A DNA stretch of 64,000 nt from Laccaria trichodermophora (taxonomy: Eukaryota > Basidiomycota > Agaricomycetes > Agaricales > Hydnangiaceae), in the NCBI GenBank assembly GCA_018417955.1, contig JACTVC010000001.1, positions 124,001 through 188,000 of the forward strand. Direction: 5' to 3'. The notes under the pieces are model-generated. The model made no database searches. It saw only the letters and a list, made by a program, of their open reading frames with translations, and was not told the origin of the DNA. Positions 37,386 through 49,072 of the stretch are shown in pieces (within the stretch, counting starts at the first letter, position 1; the number at the start of each line of letters is the position of its first letter). The translations under genes and the position numbers were made by a program.

Positions 37386-40300
37386 TTAGAATACATCAAG
37401 CGAGTGTGGACAGTCAGCAGCGACATGCCCATGGCTTTCACAGTCTTCACAAAAAAGGTCTACAGCTGTCCTCGGCGGCCATGTCGTAACGGGTATACTA
37501 GTTTTCTTTGAAGCCCCATCTTCCTTCAATAGGTCACAGTTGAAGATGTCATGCCCTGGCCGCTCGCAAATTTCGCATACATCTTGCCCCGCGCCGCCAG
37601 AACTCATCGTGTTAGATGATGCACTGCTCAATCGATGTCGCGTACCGTTTGTCTCTGTGCTGTTCTTGGAGGACTTCTTGGCTCGTGCTGCCTTATCCTT
37701 TAACCTCTCCACTTCTTGCTCCAACTCATCCTAGAAAGTGGAGTGGTATCAGCCCAGCCCATTGGACGACATCTATCTTTGGCGCGCTTACTTCACGATA
37801 TATCTGAGTGTCGGTGCATCAGTAGAAGTCGAGACTACTGTGAATGATGGCAAACCTTCGCTTCAACCAGAGTCTCTAACTCACTAATCTCCTTGTTGAG
37901 CTACTCTTCGTTGTGAGCATACGAATTAACCACAAAAGGAATTACAAACATCATATATCATTCGAGCATGTTTTATTTCTGATTCAGATAGACGTTTTTT
38001 GAGCTGTTCTATTTCGGCCTGCACTGAGATCAGATATGTGGATCGCATTCTACGCAGATGAACATACATCATGTCCGAGAGACTGCTCCTTGAGACGCTG
38101 TTCGAGAGAGTCAACATCCTGTGAATCGGGGGATGTGGTATTTTTGACAAGATCTCTGTCTTCCAGGGACGACCTATTGTGAAGGCTGTCCTCGAGTAAC
38201 TGAAAGTTTTTAATGAACTAGGGATAGATTGCTGAGCATACGGTGGGAGAGACGGACCTGACGAAGCTGCTTAGCCTCACAAGAGAATAATTGATTCTCA
38301 GATTCCAAGAGTTTGATTCTTTGAGCAGCCATTATACTCTCCTTCTGAAGCTCTTGGATGATGTGCCTCGTGTGAAGATTGAGATGGGAGCATCGAGGTG
38401 ACGTATGGAGACATACTTGAGACCAGTTACTTCTTCTTTGGCAACAGCTGAATCGAATTTTGACGGCAATGAAGATGAGGACTTAAGTCCATCATGAATC
38501 TCATCAGTCACGAAGACATCACGATTGACTTTTTTTCTTGTTGCCTCAAGTTCATTCGTACTATCATCTAATGCCCGCGTCATGTCAAGGACCTTGGCCT
38601 CCAACGTTGCCTTTTGTTGTTGGAGCTAAAAGAGCCATTGAGACAGGGATACTCCAATTTATAGACGACTCACAGTGGACACTTGTGATTCTAAAACAAC
38701 ATCCCTCTGATTAACACCAGGGCCAAGTTCTTGTAGCATGTCAGTCAACCGCGAAATTTCCTGCTCACTTCTCGCTCGGTCAATAGAGGCTCGATGAGTC
38801 AGTTCGGCTACCCGCGAGGATAAGTCACCCTCACTGCTGTCCCCCACCAAGCTATCCACATTCTGAAAGGTATGAGGACCGTGAACTGTTGTGATGTGAC
38901 CAAACTCACCGCTATTTCTGCTCGCAGAGCTTCAACCTCGGCGCGAGCGTTCTCCAAAGCTACAGTGCTCTCTCGCAGGGCTTCCTCGATCTCTTCAACT
39001 CGATTGCGTGCAGTTAGTTCTGAGGTAGTCACGCGCTCCACCTCTTTCCTCCCTTCACTCAATTCCTTCTTCATCGCGTCTTCCTTCTCCTTCAAACGCC
39101 GCATTCTCTCCCGAAAGGCGGCTTCCTCTTTTTCGGATGCAGCGCGCGCATCTTCTATAACATCTTCCATTGTTGAAATTTTTCGTTGTAGATGATGGAC
39201 TTGATCACGAAGGGTCTCATTATCTATTTGAGTTGCAGATGATGCAGAACGAGAGGCTGTCGGAGAGGGTTCCCGCCCCGCCGAGTGAGCTGCTTCCAAC
39301 GATGTGATACGTAACTCGAGTTCGTAGCGTTGAGTGTCAGCTGAGCTAAGGCGCTCCTCGTAGAGAGCTATGGTTTCCTGGAAAGTAGTCAGAACTGGCT
39401 GTATACAAGAGAAGGACAGAGCAATACCTGTCCAGCAATGCGTAGCTCATCGATCTGTGCCCCCAACTCCTTTTTCTCCTCCTCCAACTCCTTGGACATT
39501 GATTCCAACTTTAGGTTCAACAGGGCAATTTCTGTTTCTTTGACCTCCAAATTCTCGTTTTGTTGATGGACCAAATGTGACCGCGCCGTGAGGGATGCTT
39601 GGAGTTCTTGAATCACAAGGGCATCCTCTTCCGCCTTTTTTTGGAGATTTGCAACACATGACTGATCTTTAAGTTGTTGTGAATCTCTTTCAGACGTTAC
39701 CCTCTTCAAATCTTGTTCGAGAAGAGATATCCGATGGGTATGCGCTTCGACGTTACTGTTGGAAGCAGCTTGTCCCTCTTCGAGGTAGGATATTTTAGCG
39801 ATGGCTTCGTCACGTTCCCGTTCTAAGGACTCCAATTGTTCAGGCAAGACTGAGGCAAATTCGTCGCCTGACGCCAACCGGAGTCGTTCGTTTTCATACT
39901 CAAGAGCGTCGATGCGTGACTGCAGTTGCTCAATCAAGCTTTGCTCATCCATGGTTGTTGATCGAAGGGATGCTGAAGACTGTGGACGGGAAGATGAGTT
40001 GAAAAATGTGTCTTTGGATATGACCAGGGGATTATCATCTTGCAACGGCTTGCCCTGCGCTTCGAGATAATCTAAAGACGTGACTGAGCTAGGTTCTGAA
40101 TCAAGAGAATAGGAGGATGCGAATATTGGCGAAGCAGGCGGGGGCATGGCGACGGCGCTGGGAACCCGGGCACGAGGTGTACTCACAGAGGGGCGATTTC
40201 TCGAAGGCAAAGACGGCAAACCTGTATTACCAGCCGTTGACGTTCTCCCACCTAATGAGGGCTTTGGAGTAGATAATGGAGATCCCAAAGGACGTGTTGG

Positions 40301-41526
40301 CGATGAAAGCATTCGTGATCCACGCGAAGGAGAGGAGGATAGGAAGGAGGAGGAGGAGGGGGGGGGAAGAAGAGCAGGACTAGGTGATTCACGGTTTTTT
40401 CCTGTTGGGCTTTCCATATTTCGAGAATCGCGAGAGCTTAGCTGTTGTGCGGTCATTGACATATACTTTGACGCTCTTGACCCTGCTGTAATTTTGTCCG
40501 TTAGGGAAACGTCGATTCCTTTAGAGGTTATGGGCTTGAATGCGTTTCTGGCACGAGGGTTTGCCGAGGGTGTGGTTGCCGAAGTACCCCGACCATTTAT
40601 ATTGGATGGGGTCAATCTTCCACTGGCGGAAGGCGTGGCTCGGCCGTTTGCAAACGAAGCGGATGGAGTTCTCGTGACCGAGGGGAATGAAGGCGTGACC
40701 CTACCAGATGGTGCAGGAGTAATACGACCTCTCGAGGACGCCACCGACGAGGGTCTTTGAACTGTACCGGGTCCCACAGTTGGGGGAGAAAGTTTTGTTG
40801 TTGCGACAAAGACACCACAATTCTGAGGGCACGAGAAGTATTTCTTTCTGATGATTAGATTCAATTAGTCAGAGATCTGCGCAGGACATCATTCCAACCG
40901 GTGAAAAGGACACCTGGAAGAAAAAGAACGAAGGTTCAGTTCAATACTCACCCGTTAACAGTGCCATTATTTTTCCCTTTGCCTGCAAACCCTCCGCCAA
41001 GCTCAACGCCAGCCCATAAACCTGGTTTGCCTTCGATCTCACCCACATACTTCAACAAACCCTCAAAACCTAGGGATTCTATTCGAACATTGTCACCGAT
41101 TTCAAAAGACCTACTAACGCTCCTTGCAAATGCTTCCGAGTGTCGACTAGGGGGACGGCTTGGAGGTCTTGCAGATGTAGGAGTCTTTGCTCGTTCAGTT
41201 GTTCTGGTTGAGGCACCGATTGCCGAAGGTGCTGAAGCGGCTGAGTTTGGTCGGCCTACAGAGCGATGGCCTGACTGAGTCGTTTGTGGAGCGAGCTGAG
41301 GGGACAACGAAGAAGTCGAAGCAGCGTGTGGTTGGGATATGAATCGATGTTGGGCAGGGTCATTGGCCTTGATCGCATCAGCAAATGCGCGAGAAATATC
41401 ATCAAAAGAGTCGGTGGTATTTTGGTAGACACTGGAAGATGAACGGGACCTTCCAGGAGTTGGGATGCTGCTGATACGACCAGGACCAGGTATGCCAGAC
41501 GGGCGAGATTTTCCAGGTGTTGTCAT
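37386..41526 (-). CDS. CLIP-170-like plus-end tracking protein (CAP-Gly, coiled coil, zinc knuckles)
   Basis: Homologue of CLIP-170/Tip1/Bik1. The ATG at 41526 opens a basic Ser/Pro-rich N-terminus with TPGKSRPSGIPGPGR motifs. A CAP-Gly domain follows (IGDNVRIESLGFEGLLKYVG, GLWAGVELG, GKNNGTVNGVRYFSC), whose last strand crosses an intron near 40857-40950. After another Ser/Pro-rich linker the rest (about 40000-37700) is a long heptad coiled coil. The C-terminus has two CCHC-type zinc knuckles (CEICERPGHDIFNC and CEDCESHGHVAADC) and ends LDVF, resembling the acidic-aromatic EEY/F tails that bind CAP-Gly domains. Many introns interrupt the coiled-coil part. The next gene downstream on the same strand is a CLASP-like protein. 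Confidence 0.92.
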
Positions 41527-41769
41527 TTTATGGTAAGCATGAAATAAACCCTTTGGCGACGTGGGCCACAGCGACGATAGGTGGTGGATGCGGACGAGCT
41601 GAACGTAGACGGTGCGGTACTTGGACAGAACTATACCCAAGTCACTATAATAGTATGGTACTATTTTAAGCAATAACTCAGTCACGTGATATGAAACTGA
41701 ATGTTCAATCTGAATCTCTGAATTGCACTGGAATTGCACAGAATACGACAGGATTGTGAAATATATATC

Positions 41770-42393
41770 CTAACCACGCTTCTTCGAGACACCAACAGTC
41801 TTTCCACGTCGGCCTGACATCCAAATGTTAATTCGACCCACTTTCAGCATCAACAGAAAAAATTTACCAGTTGTTTTGGTGTGCTGCCCTCGCACCCGCA
41901 AGCCCCAGAAATGCCTCAAACCACGATGCGCCCGAATTTTCTTGAGGCGTTCAAGATCATCACGTAGTTTCGAGTCAACGCCATTGGACAGAATTTGCGA
42001 GTTTTTTCCGTCCACGATATCCTTTTGCCTGTTCAAAAACCATGTGGGGATTTTGAACTGCGTGGGATTCTGGATGATTGTCACAATTCGCTCGAGTTCA
42101 TCAGAATTGAGCTCTCCAGCCCTAAAACCAAGTTAGAACTAGATGAGACTATGTGGTGGATATCACGCGCCGTTTATTCAAGTCAACATCAGCCTTTTTG
42201 CAAACCAAGTTTGAATAGCGACGACCAACACCCTTGATCTCCGTCAAAGCGTACATGATTTTTCGTTTCCCATCGACGTTGGTGTTGAGCAAACGAAGAA
42301 TGTGCTGTGAATGGCATGGTAAGTGACGATGTTTTCCTATCACCGAAGACCTACTTGAAATTGTTGGTGAGCCTCGGGTACAACGAGAGACAT
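41770..42393 (-). CDS. RPS18: 40S ribosomal protein S18 (uS13)
   Basis: Small-subunit head protein. Four exons fit exactly: 42393-42355, 42304-42171, 42121-41868 and 41813-41770, giving 156 residues. It shows [75 protein letters not shown] and [13 protein letters not shown], all standard for S18. The second intron uses a GC donor. The gene is head-to-head with REI1, a 60S maturation factor. Confidence 0.98.
42122..42170 (-). other. GC-AG intron in RPS18
   Basis: 49-nt intron with donor AACG|GCGCGT and acceptor TTTTAG|GG, reading on the minus strand. It gives NKR|AGELN, the invariant S18 sequence. The adjacent GT donor (3 nt downstream of the GC, giving NKRR) shifts the frame and meets a stop within seven codons. 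Confidence 0.88.
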
Positions 42394-42698
42394 GATGGTC
42401 TGGCAGATAACCTAATATTCGGTCAGCAAGAAGTGCAGTGAACGTCATCCGCATCCCAAAAATTGCATCCAACTTCTAACGACCACCGGTACGTTGCAAC
42501 GACCACTCCATTTTGTGTACCACGGAGATCAAGACGTAGGGAATGACTCTCACCTTTCAAGTTCGTGAAGATGACGGCGTTGCTCCCTCGACGATGATGA
42601 TGTGCTCTGTCGCTCTTGTTTGTGTGTGTTTGATCAGGATGGCTTTGCTTAGATGCCTGGTGCTATCTTCATTGATCTTACATCTTGCCACCACTACT
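42394..42698. promoter_or_regulatory. Divergent promoter, RPS18 / REI1
   Basis: 305 bp between the two start codons, with no additional gene. It includes CAACGACCAC repeated loosely near 42476-42510. As a shared promoter for a 40S protein and a 60S maturation factor it is a plausible ribosome-biogenesis control region. I could not assign a known motif with confidence. Confidence 0.5.
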
Positions 42699-44244
42699 AT
42701 GAGCGACGAAAAGGTTCTTTTTACGTGTCTTTCATGCTCCATCGCCTTTCCATCTCCAGAAGAGCAGAGTACGTTTTTTCTGCATCATTTTTGTCATGTA
42801 ACCGACGCTTTTAGGGCTCCATTACCACTCTGATCACCACAGGTATAATATGAAACGTCGTGTCGCATCCCTTCCTCCAATTAGTGCTTCCCTCTTCGCC
42901 CAGAGGGTATCAGAAAGAAAGGCTGAGACCGCCGTCACATCTTCTTTGAAGGATTTCACCTGTGATATTTGCAAGTATGTGTGTCAGAAAAATGTCGACC
43001 CAATCCTGACGTCTTTCAAGCAAGGTTTATGCGACCGAAAATGCTTACCGGTCTCACAATCAGTCAAAAAGGCACAAAGAAAAGGAATCGAAGTCGATTG
43101 GCATCCAAGCCACAACCCAAGACGCAACCCTGGCACCTCAAGTTCAAAAGCCGTCGCCCGATTCGCAAGCCTTACTCATTCCTCGTGACTTCAATCCTCC
43201 AGAAATCCAGGACCTGAGCGACGGCGCTAACTTTGAAGTTGAAGTCAACCAAGCCATTGATGAAAAAATTGCGGCTGCCCGATCTAGGCTCTCCCCCGTG
43301 CAGTGTCTTTTCTGCACTCAGGAGTCCACTTCGCTTGAAAACAATCTGATTCACATGTTACTTGTCCACTCATTTTTTATTCCCGATGCAGACTATCTTA
43401 TCGACATCGAAGGCTTGATAAATTACCTTGGGGAGAAGATTGCTGTCGGAAATGTATGCATATTTTGCAACACGAAGAGTAGAGAGTTCAGAACTTTGGA
43501 AGCCGTTCGGAAACACATGATTGATAAGTGCCATTGCAAAATTGGCTACGAATCCGAGAACGATCGCCTTGAAATCTCCGACTACTATGACTTCACCTCT
43601 TCATACGCCGACATCACAAAGCCAACCAAGCATCGCGACGCTGACAATGCAGCCTGGGAGGACGTGTCGGATGGCGGTGACGAGGAAGATGTCGATGAAG
43701 TCGTAGATGAGGCCGAAACAGACGTCAGTGACTCTGAAGACAGCCTTCCTGACAATCAAATCACCTACGGTGACTCACATCTCGAACTCGTCCTACCTTC
43801 CGGTGCCAGAATTGGCCACAGGACTCTCCGTAGATATTATGGGCAGTCTTTCCTTGGTGCCACAAGATCAGGGAAATTGGAAGACCCAAATTCTGGAGCG
43901 GCTCTTGTTCGACGGCTGCTCGCAGACAAGAACGCAGCTTTAGTCCCATGCAAGGGTGGTTTTGGCGCATTTGGCAGTGGAACTCAGGTCATTAAAGCAA
44001 GGAACAAAGGTGAAGCACGTGAAGCAGGACGGCATGTACGGGAGTTCCGAGACCAAAAACGACGAGAAGACTTCAAGACGAAGGTTGGGTTTATCCACAA
44101 CTCACAAAAGCATTACAGAGATCCATGTGAGTTTCTTGGCTTTCTTCCATGCGGTCTAATGCTGATTGGTGCATAACAGTGTTACAGGTGTGTCGTTCTG
44201 TCTTTTACAACTTCATGACGTTAACATTTGTGTTGTCTTAGTAG
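42699..44244 (+). CDS. REI1: 60S ribosome biogenesis factor Rei1/ZNF622
   Basis: Cytoplasmic C2H2 zinc-finger protein required for late pre-60S maturation, including Arx1 recycling and probing of the exit tunnel. It starts MSDEKVLFTCLSCSIAFPS (first finger), with introns near 42770 and 42840 before HY..RYNMKRRVASLPP. FTCDICNKVYATENAYRSHN (second finger) spans the intron at about 42976-43021. The large exon carries CLFCTQES and HMLLVHSFFIPDADYL. It continues with CIFCNTKSREFRTLEAVRKH, an acidic stretch, and LELVLPSGARIGHRTLRRYY. The C-terminal NSQKHYRDP|LLQ ends with the family's DPLLQ. An intron at about 44128-44179 splits DPL. The stop is placed after a further intron (44188-44241) that leaves TAG as the only coding content of the last exon. 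Confidence 0.93.
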
Positions 44245-44371
44245 TAGCAAAACGATTGCGAATGAGGTTGTATTGCTCAAGTTTCATAAACGGGTTCAAT
44301 AACATTAAGGTCTTCCAATTAATGCAGAATACAAAAAGAAAAGAGAGGGTATAGGGCGGGTTGAGAATAAT

Positions 44372-47300
44372 TCAGTATAAATAGGCTGCAGGAACAACCC
44401 CCTCTCGACCAGTTTGCACATCTCGAGCGTACCACCACCTATCAGAAATTTGGATGAGCAAGAGTTTATCATAAAAATGACACACTTACGCTGGATCTCG
44501 ATCGTCTAATACTTCTACCTTCGAACCAGCAGAGATAGGCAGTTCACCCTCCCCAGTCCCATCAAATGAGTACCTGGCATGGGCAGGTCTGCTCATTTCC
44601 TCCGAAAGCATTCCTCCAACAGCATCAGATGGGGTTTCAGTACGCACATAGTTACTCGCATCTGGACCGAATGGATCCTGAGCAACCTTTTCCTCCGTAT
44701 TGTAGTCCGCAAAAGGAGTCGCGCCTAGTATTGTTGTACGCGTGGCGGCATTGATGTGCTCGAGTAACGACGACGGCCGGTGATGAGTAGAATCATCGTC
44801 ATCCTCCACCTCAAGCTTGCTCACTTTGTCCTCTTTGCGAGAGAACAATGTCCACAGGATACCAATGAGGGCTAGAAGGAAAACCACGCCGGCAGCAATC
44901 GCGATCGAGATCAAAATTACAACTCCAACGGCGAGGAAACCTATGACAAGATTGATCATGGATGCTCTTTAATCAAAGCAAAACTTACGGTGTTGGTTAA
45001 AACTGAACGTTGAAAATGAGTGGAATAGTGATGCCACGGCTCCTGAATCACCTGTCGGTGACGTTGATACAATGTAAGGAATAAGGTTCTGTCCGTCATA
45101 TAAGGCAGAAGATGCATTTCCAAAAACTGGATCTGTTAACATGCCCGATATCATGAGCAAACGGTCAGCCTCGATAACAGAGTTTCCAGCATGAGTTTCT
45201 TGAATAGGAACCATGATTAATTGTGCAACATTGCTGCCTGCTTGCAAGGAAGAACCTATGGAACGACGCCGTTTGATTGGGTTTGGAAAGCGAAAGAAAA
45301 AGAAAAAGTCACAACGAACCTAAAGTCGTCCATTTAATACCATTCCAGAAATATAAGGAGGTTGTTGAGCCGTCAGGCGATCTGAAACGCTCGTTTGAGT
45401 TTGCAACAGCAGAAAGAACGATCTAGTGTCACTCACAGACCCGCAGCGAAAATACTGCTAGCATTTCCACCATTTACTTCAACCGCGGTCATGGGACCCG
45501 GAAGGTCCGCATTCGTACCTACTGAACTCCAGGTAGCGTTGGCGAAGCTGAATTGCACAACATTCGAGACTACGTTGTCAGTCAATGCAATGGACCCTGC
45601 GGCGATGAGAGTGTCTTGATCTTTCTGTAGAATAAACGGGGGTAGTAAATAGAGTGTAAAAATAGAGGCAGGAGGGAGAACTCACGCCGGCGTATGCTAC
45701 AGATGCGACCTCTCCTTGGATTCCGTTTCCAAGAGAATTCCATTGTATCGTACCCGTGTCAAAAGTACAGATGGACTGACAGCGAAGAGAACCGGCCTGA
45801 GCAAATGATCCCGCCACGATTAGAGTATTGGCCTTAGTAGCAGATTTCGTGATAGACCGAACAACAACGTTAGATCCAGAAATGCCTTGCAAAGGTTGTA
45901 GCCCAGTGAGGTCCCACTGATCCTTTTTTAGGTCGTAGATTGCGAGTCCGTTCACATTTGTCCCAGGTATAGTAAACTCACCGCCAACGTACAGGTGATT
46001 ATTATCCACTAAAAGCGCTCGGACTGTTCCGTTTGGTTGGCTGCCATTTAGACCTCGTATAAACTTGGACTGAGGGTTGTACAATCCAACACCTCGTGAT
46101 GCTACGGAGCCAGAGAAGAAAGAAAAATTGCCACCCATGATTACGATCTCTGTGGAACCATTTGTCCAAAAAGCGCCTGCGAGGACAGCTGGAGCAGACG
46201 CAGTGACGGAAGATGGCAGGGATATTGGTTGATTCGTTTGCCTGGAAAAAATGTGAGACACTTTGAGTTGCGACATCCAAGATGTCGCATGGGAGATGTG
46301 ATTTCTTCGGCGTCTTGAGCTGGAGTTCGTAGATATCTGGGAGCTGGAAATACCAAGTTCAGCACCAAGAGGCGTCACCTGGGGGCCGTCGCTGCCACCA
46401 TTTTTGAGCATAACCAACCCGGCAGCACCAAATCTCTGGAACGCAACAACATTGCCAGCAACGAATTGTGACGACGTGCCATTTCCAATGAAGGAGAGGC
46501 TCCCTGCAACAAATCCACCTGGGTTTACCCATGAATTGCCCTTGATGTCCCAGGCAGCAAAGCCAGCAGCGTTTATACCTGTCGCTTCGTCAGAGGATGC
46601 AACGGTGAAGTTCCCAACTACTTGTAGTTGTCCGGATAACAATCCGAGGCTGTTAACCTTGCCATTGACGCCGGCTCCCAAAGAACTCCAGGTGTTCTTT
46701 TGAACATTATACAGTGCGACACCTGCGAGGCTGCCGTGCGTGGATCCAGATATCGTATCCCGAAAAGATCCTCCTACAAACAATTGATCACCATATAGAG
46801 CAAAGGAGGTCACCGGACCATCTAGACCACTTTCCGCAAGCGGAGAGAGCGCCCCATTCTTGAAAATAGCAATGTTGGAAGATCCTGAAGCTGCGCCCGA
46901 TGTTAGGGAAAACGCGCCTCCGAAAAAAATGGCCCCGGATGCGTGGTGCGCGACAGCGTTGATGATCACGTTGTTGGATGTAACAATTCCTCCAAGACCA
47001 TTCAAAAGGTCAAACCCAAGGGAATCAAGGGATGTCAGGGTAGAATTGGGAAGGCCGGTGGTTCCGCCTGATGTCACTGCTAGCAAATTGAGAGGCCATT
47101 CAAGAAACCCGAATCCGCGATGAGCGCCCTGGGTACTACCATTGGCACCCCCAGATGAAGCGGAAATGTTTGAAGAACGTAGCACAAGTTCTACACGATC
47201 TGCGACGAGTTCATACTGCCCCGATTGGCCAGTGCCTACGGGAGTATCTGCTAGTGACATCGAGATCGTAGTGACGAAGGCTGGAGATGACGGGAGGATG

Positions 47301-48879
47301 GGGCCGCTATAGATGAGAGCAGCGGTGTCGGCCGTGTTCTGTTGACTGATGGTCGACACAACCGGCTGTAAGCCCTCTCCAGGAAAAACAGTAACTTTCA
47401 CCGTCGTTCGCATGGCACAATCCTGAAGATTTGTGCAACCCGGAATCAGCAAATTGATATCGTAATTTCCTGCAGCTGAAACGTATGGAATCCAGGTAAA
47501 GCTTGGGCCTGCCGAAGTCGAGGTCCCTACTTCGACCACAGAGGTGAGGACGGTTTGAATTGTTCCCGCAATGTTGGTGTTGGCGACTTTTGCAACCCAC
47601 TGACCAGTGCTCGTGGTATTGGACGGATTCGGAGCAAAACATGAAACGCCGTTATTTGCTTCTACGGATGAGGCGAATGCACCAGATGACAATAGTTGTA
47701 AAAGGTGCAGACCCGGGGAAGCACCCGTAAACTCTGAGAGTTTGATTTGAACTCCGGTAATCGACATCGAACTAGGGAAAAGAAAGTCTTGATAGAGGAT
47801 CGAGGCGTCGGTGGATAATGGACACGGATTGGAGCATGTGGTGTTTTGACCGGTCGTTGTATCAATATACTGAAGGGTTTGAACATTGTTGTCTGGAATC
47901 GTTGTTACACTGGGATTAAAAATCAGAAATTGGAGAAACAAGAAAAAAAAGAAGAGAAAGGTTACGTGAAGCCTGTTGTTCCATGATTGTTCTGGAAGGT
48001 ATTTCCTAGGCGCACTCCATTGGCAGATATGAAAGAAAATGTCCTTATGGTAATGACAGCAGCATTTTGATCCGCCGCTAACCAGGTGTTACCTGCACCG
48101 TCCGGACCAGATGGGCAGAGAATGTTATGTATATCACTGAATCCAGTTGCGTCCGATGATGGAGATCCGTCAATTTCAGCCTGCCCCAAAGGAATGGGAA
48201 CCAGAGAGGATGAGAATGGAGTTGCGCCGGCGGAAAATGGGACATTAGGATTGTTAGTTCCATTTAAAGCGGAAGTTCCAAAGGAAGTTGTGAAAGATCC
48301 TGCAAAAAACAAACTTGTTTGGGAAGAGTTTGTTGTGATGGAGTTGACTTTGGCCTGCGCGCCTGTGAGACCGGAGAAAGGTGGTTGTACCCACATGCCA
48401 GTTGGTACATTCCAGACAGCGACTGAGGAAGCAGGCGACGTGAAGTTTCCTCCCACCCATACTTTACTATTCTTCGCATCACAAAATATCGCCCCGACCT
48501 CGCCATTGGGCCCATTGGAGCCAAGAGAGGCAAAGGAACCTGAGGATGGCTTGTATGAAGCTACGTTTGACGCAGACACGCCATTAATAGAGGTAAACGA
48601 GCCCGAAAAATAAAAAGTGTCTCCAAGAGCGCAGCCTGCGAGTATACTGCCTCCGTGATTAGTCGAGGCGAGAGAAGTGAGGGAACCGTCGGAAGAGCGG
48701 GAAAGGAGGGTTGATGTGGTCGGGTCGAAGGAGACTGAAGAATTGTGAAAAAGATCGAGGCCTGCAAATGCACCAGCTAGCCCAACTCTGCCCATGCGGT
48801 CGAAATCGACTTGTGGGACGCCGTAAACAACATTTTGACTGGAGACGAATGCAAGGAGGAGAGGAAGTGTTAAGAGCAT
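44372..48879 (-). CDS. RAX2: Rax2-type polarity landmark protein with C-terminal SH3 domain
   Basis: Type I membrane protein marking sites of polarised growth or bud site selection. The ATG at 48879 opens a signal peptide (MLLTLPLLLAFVSSQ). It is followed by a very large extracellular region with repeated kelch-like blades: FYFSGSFTSINGV, KVWVGGNFTSP, LYVGGEFTIPGTN and GALSPLAESGL, with many Asn-X-Ser/Thr sites. This is the cortical marker region of the Rax2 family (PF12768). Near 44960-44850 a single transmembrane helix (FLAVGVVILISIAIAAG) is followed by a short cytoplasmic tail. That tail ends in a recognisable SH3 fold: ARYSFDG, GELPISAGSKVEVLDDRD, WWYARD, GREGVVPAAYLY. Introns lie near 47915-47966, 45640-45690, 45240-45440 and 44430-44488. 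Confidence 0.93.
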
Positions 48880-49042
48880 CTAGGCATGTACACGGGGTAT
48901 AACGCGGGGTATACGTGGGGAACGATCGCGTTGTTGAGAAAGAGTGTCGCTGGTGGCGAGCAAAAGTAACTTGTTGCCACTAGGTTGGCGGTTGCCAACA
49001 GTTTGAACATGCAAAGTACTCGTATAGTCAACAAGATACAAC

Positions 49043-49057
49043 AACCCTAACCCTAAA
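49043..49057. promoter_or_regulatory. Telo-box-like motif
   Basis: AACCCTAACCCTAAA, two telomere-type hexamers, lies about 165 bp upstream of the RAX2 ATG and just past the stop of the next gene. It may be a binding site for a Tbf1/Rap1/Myb-like telomere-repeat factor acting as promoter element, or chance. Confidence 0.4.
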
Positions 49058-49072
49058 CGCATGCTCCTCAAT

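Noticed and set aside
40146..40760. 204-codon plus-strand ORF opposite the CLIP-170-like gene
   Set aside because: Shadow of the Ser/Pro/Arg-rich linker on the minus strand, repetitive and without family features.
49043..49057. Telomere or chromosome fusion scar
   Set aside because: Only two hexamers are present, in a normal intergenic gap between housekeeping genes. No longer array is seen.
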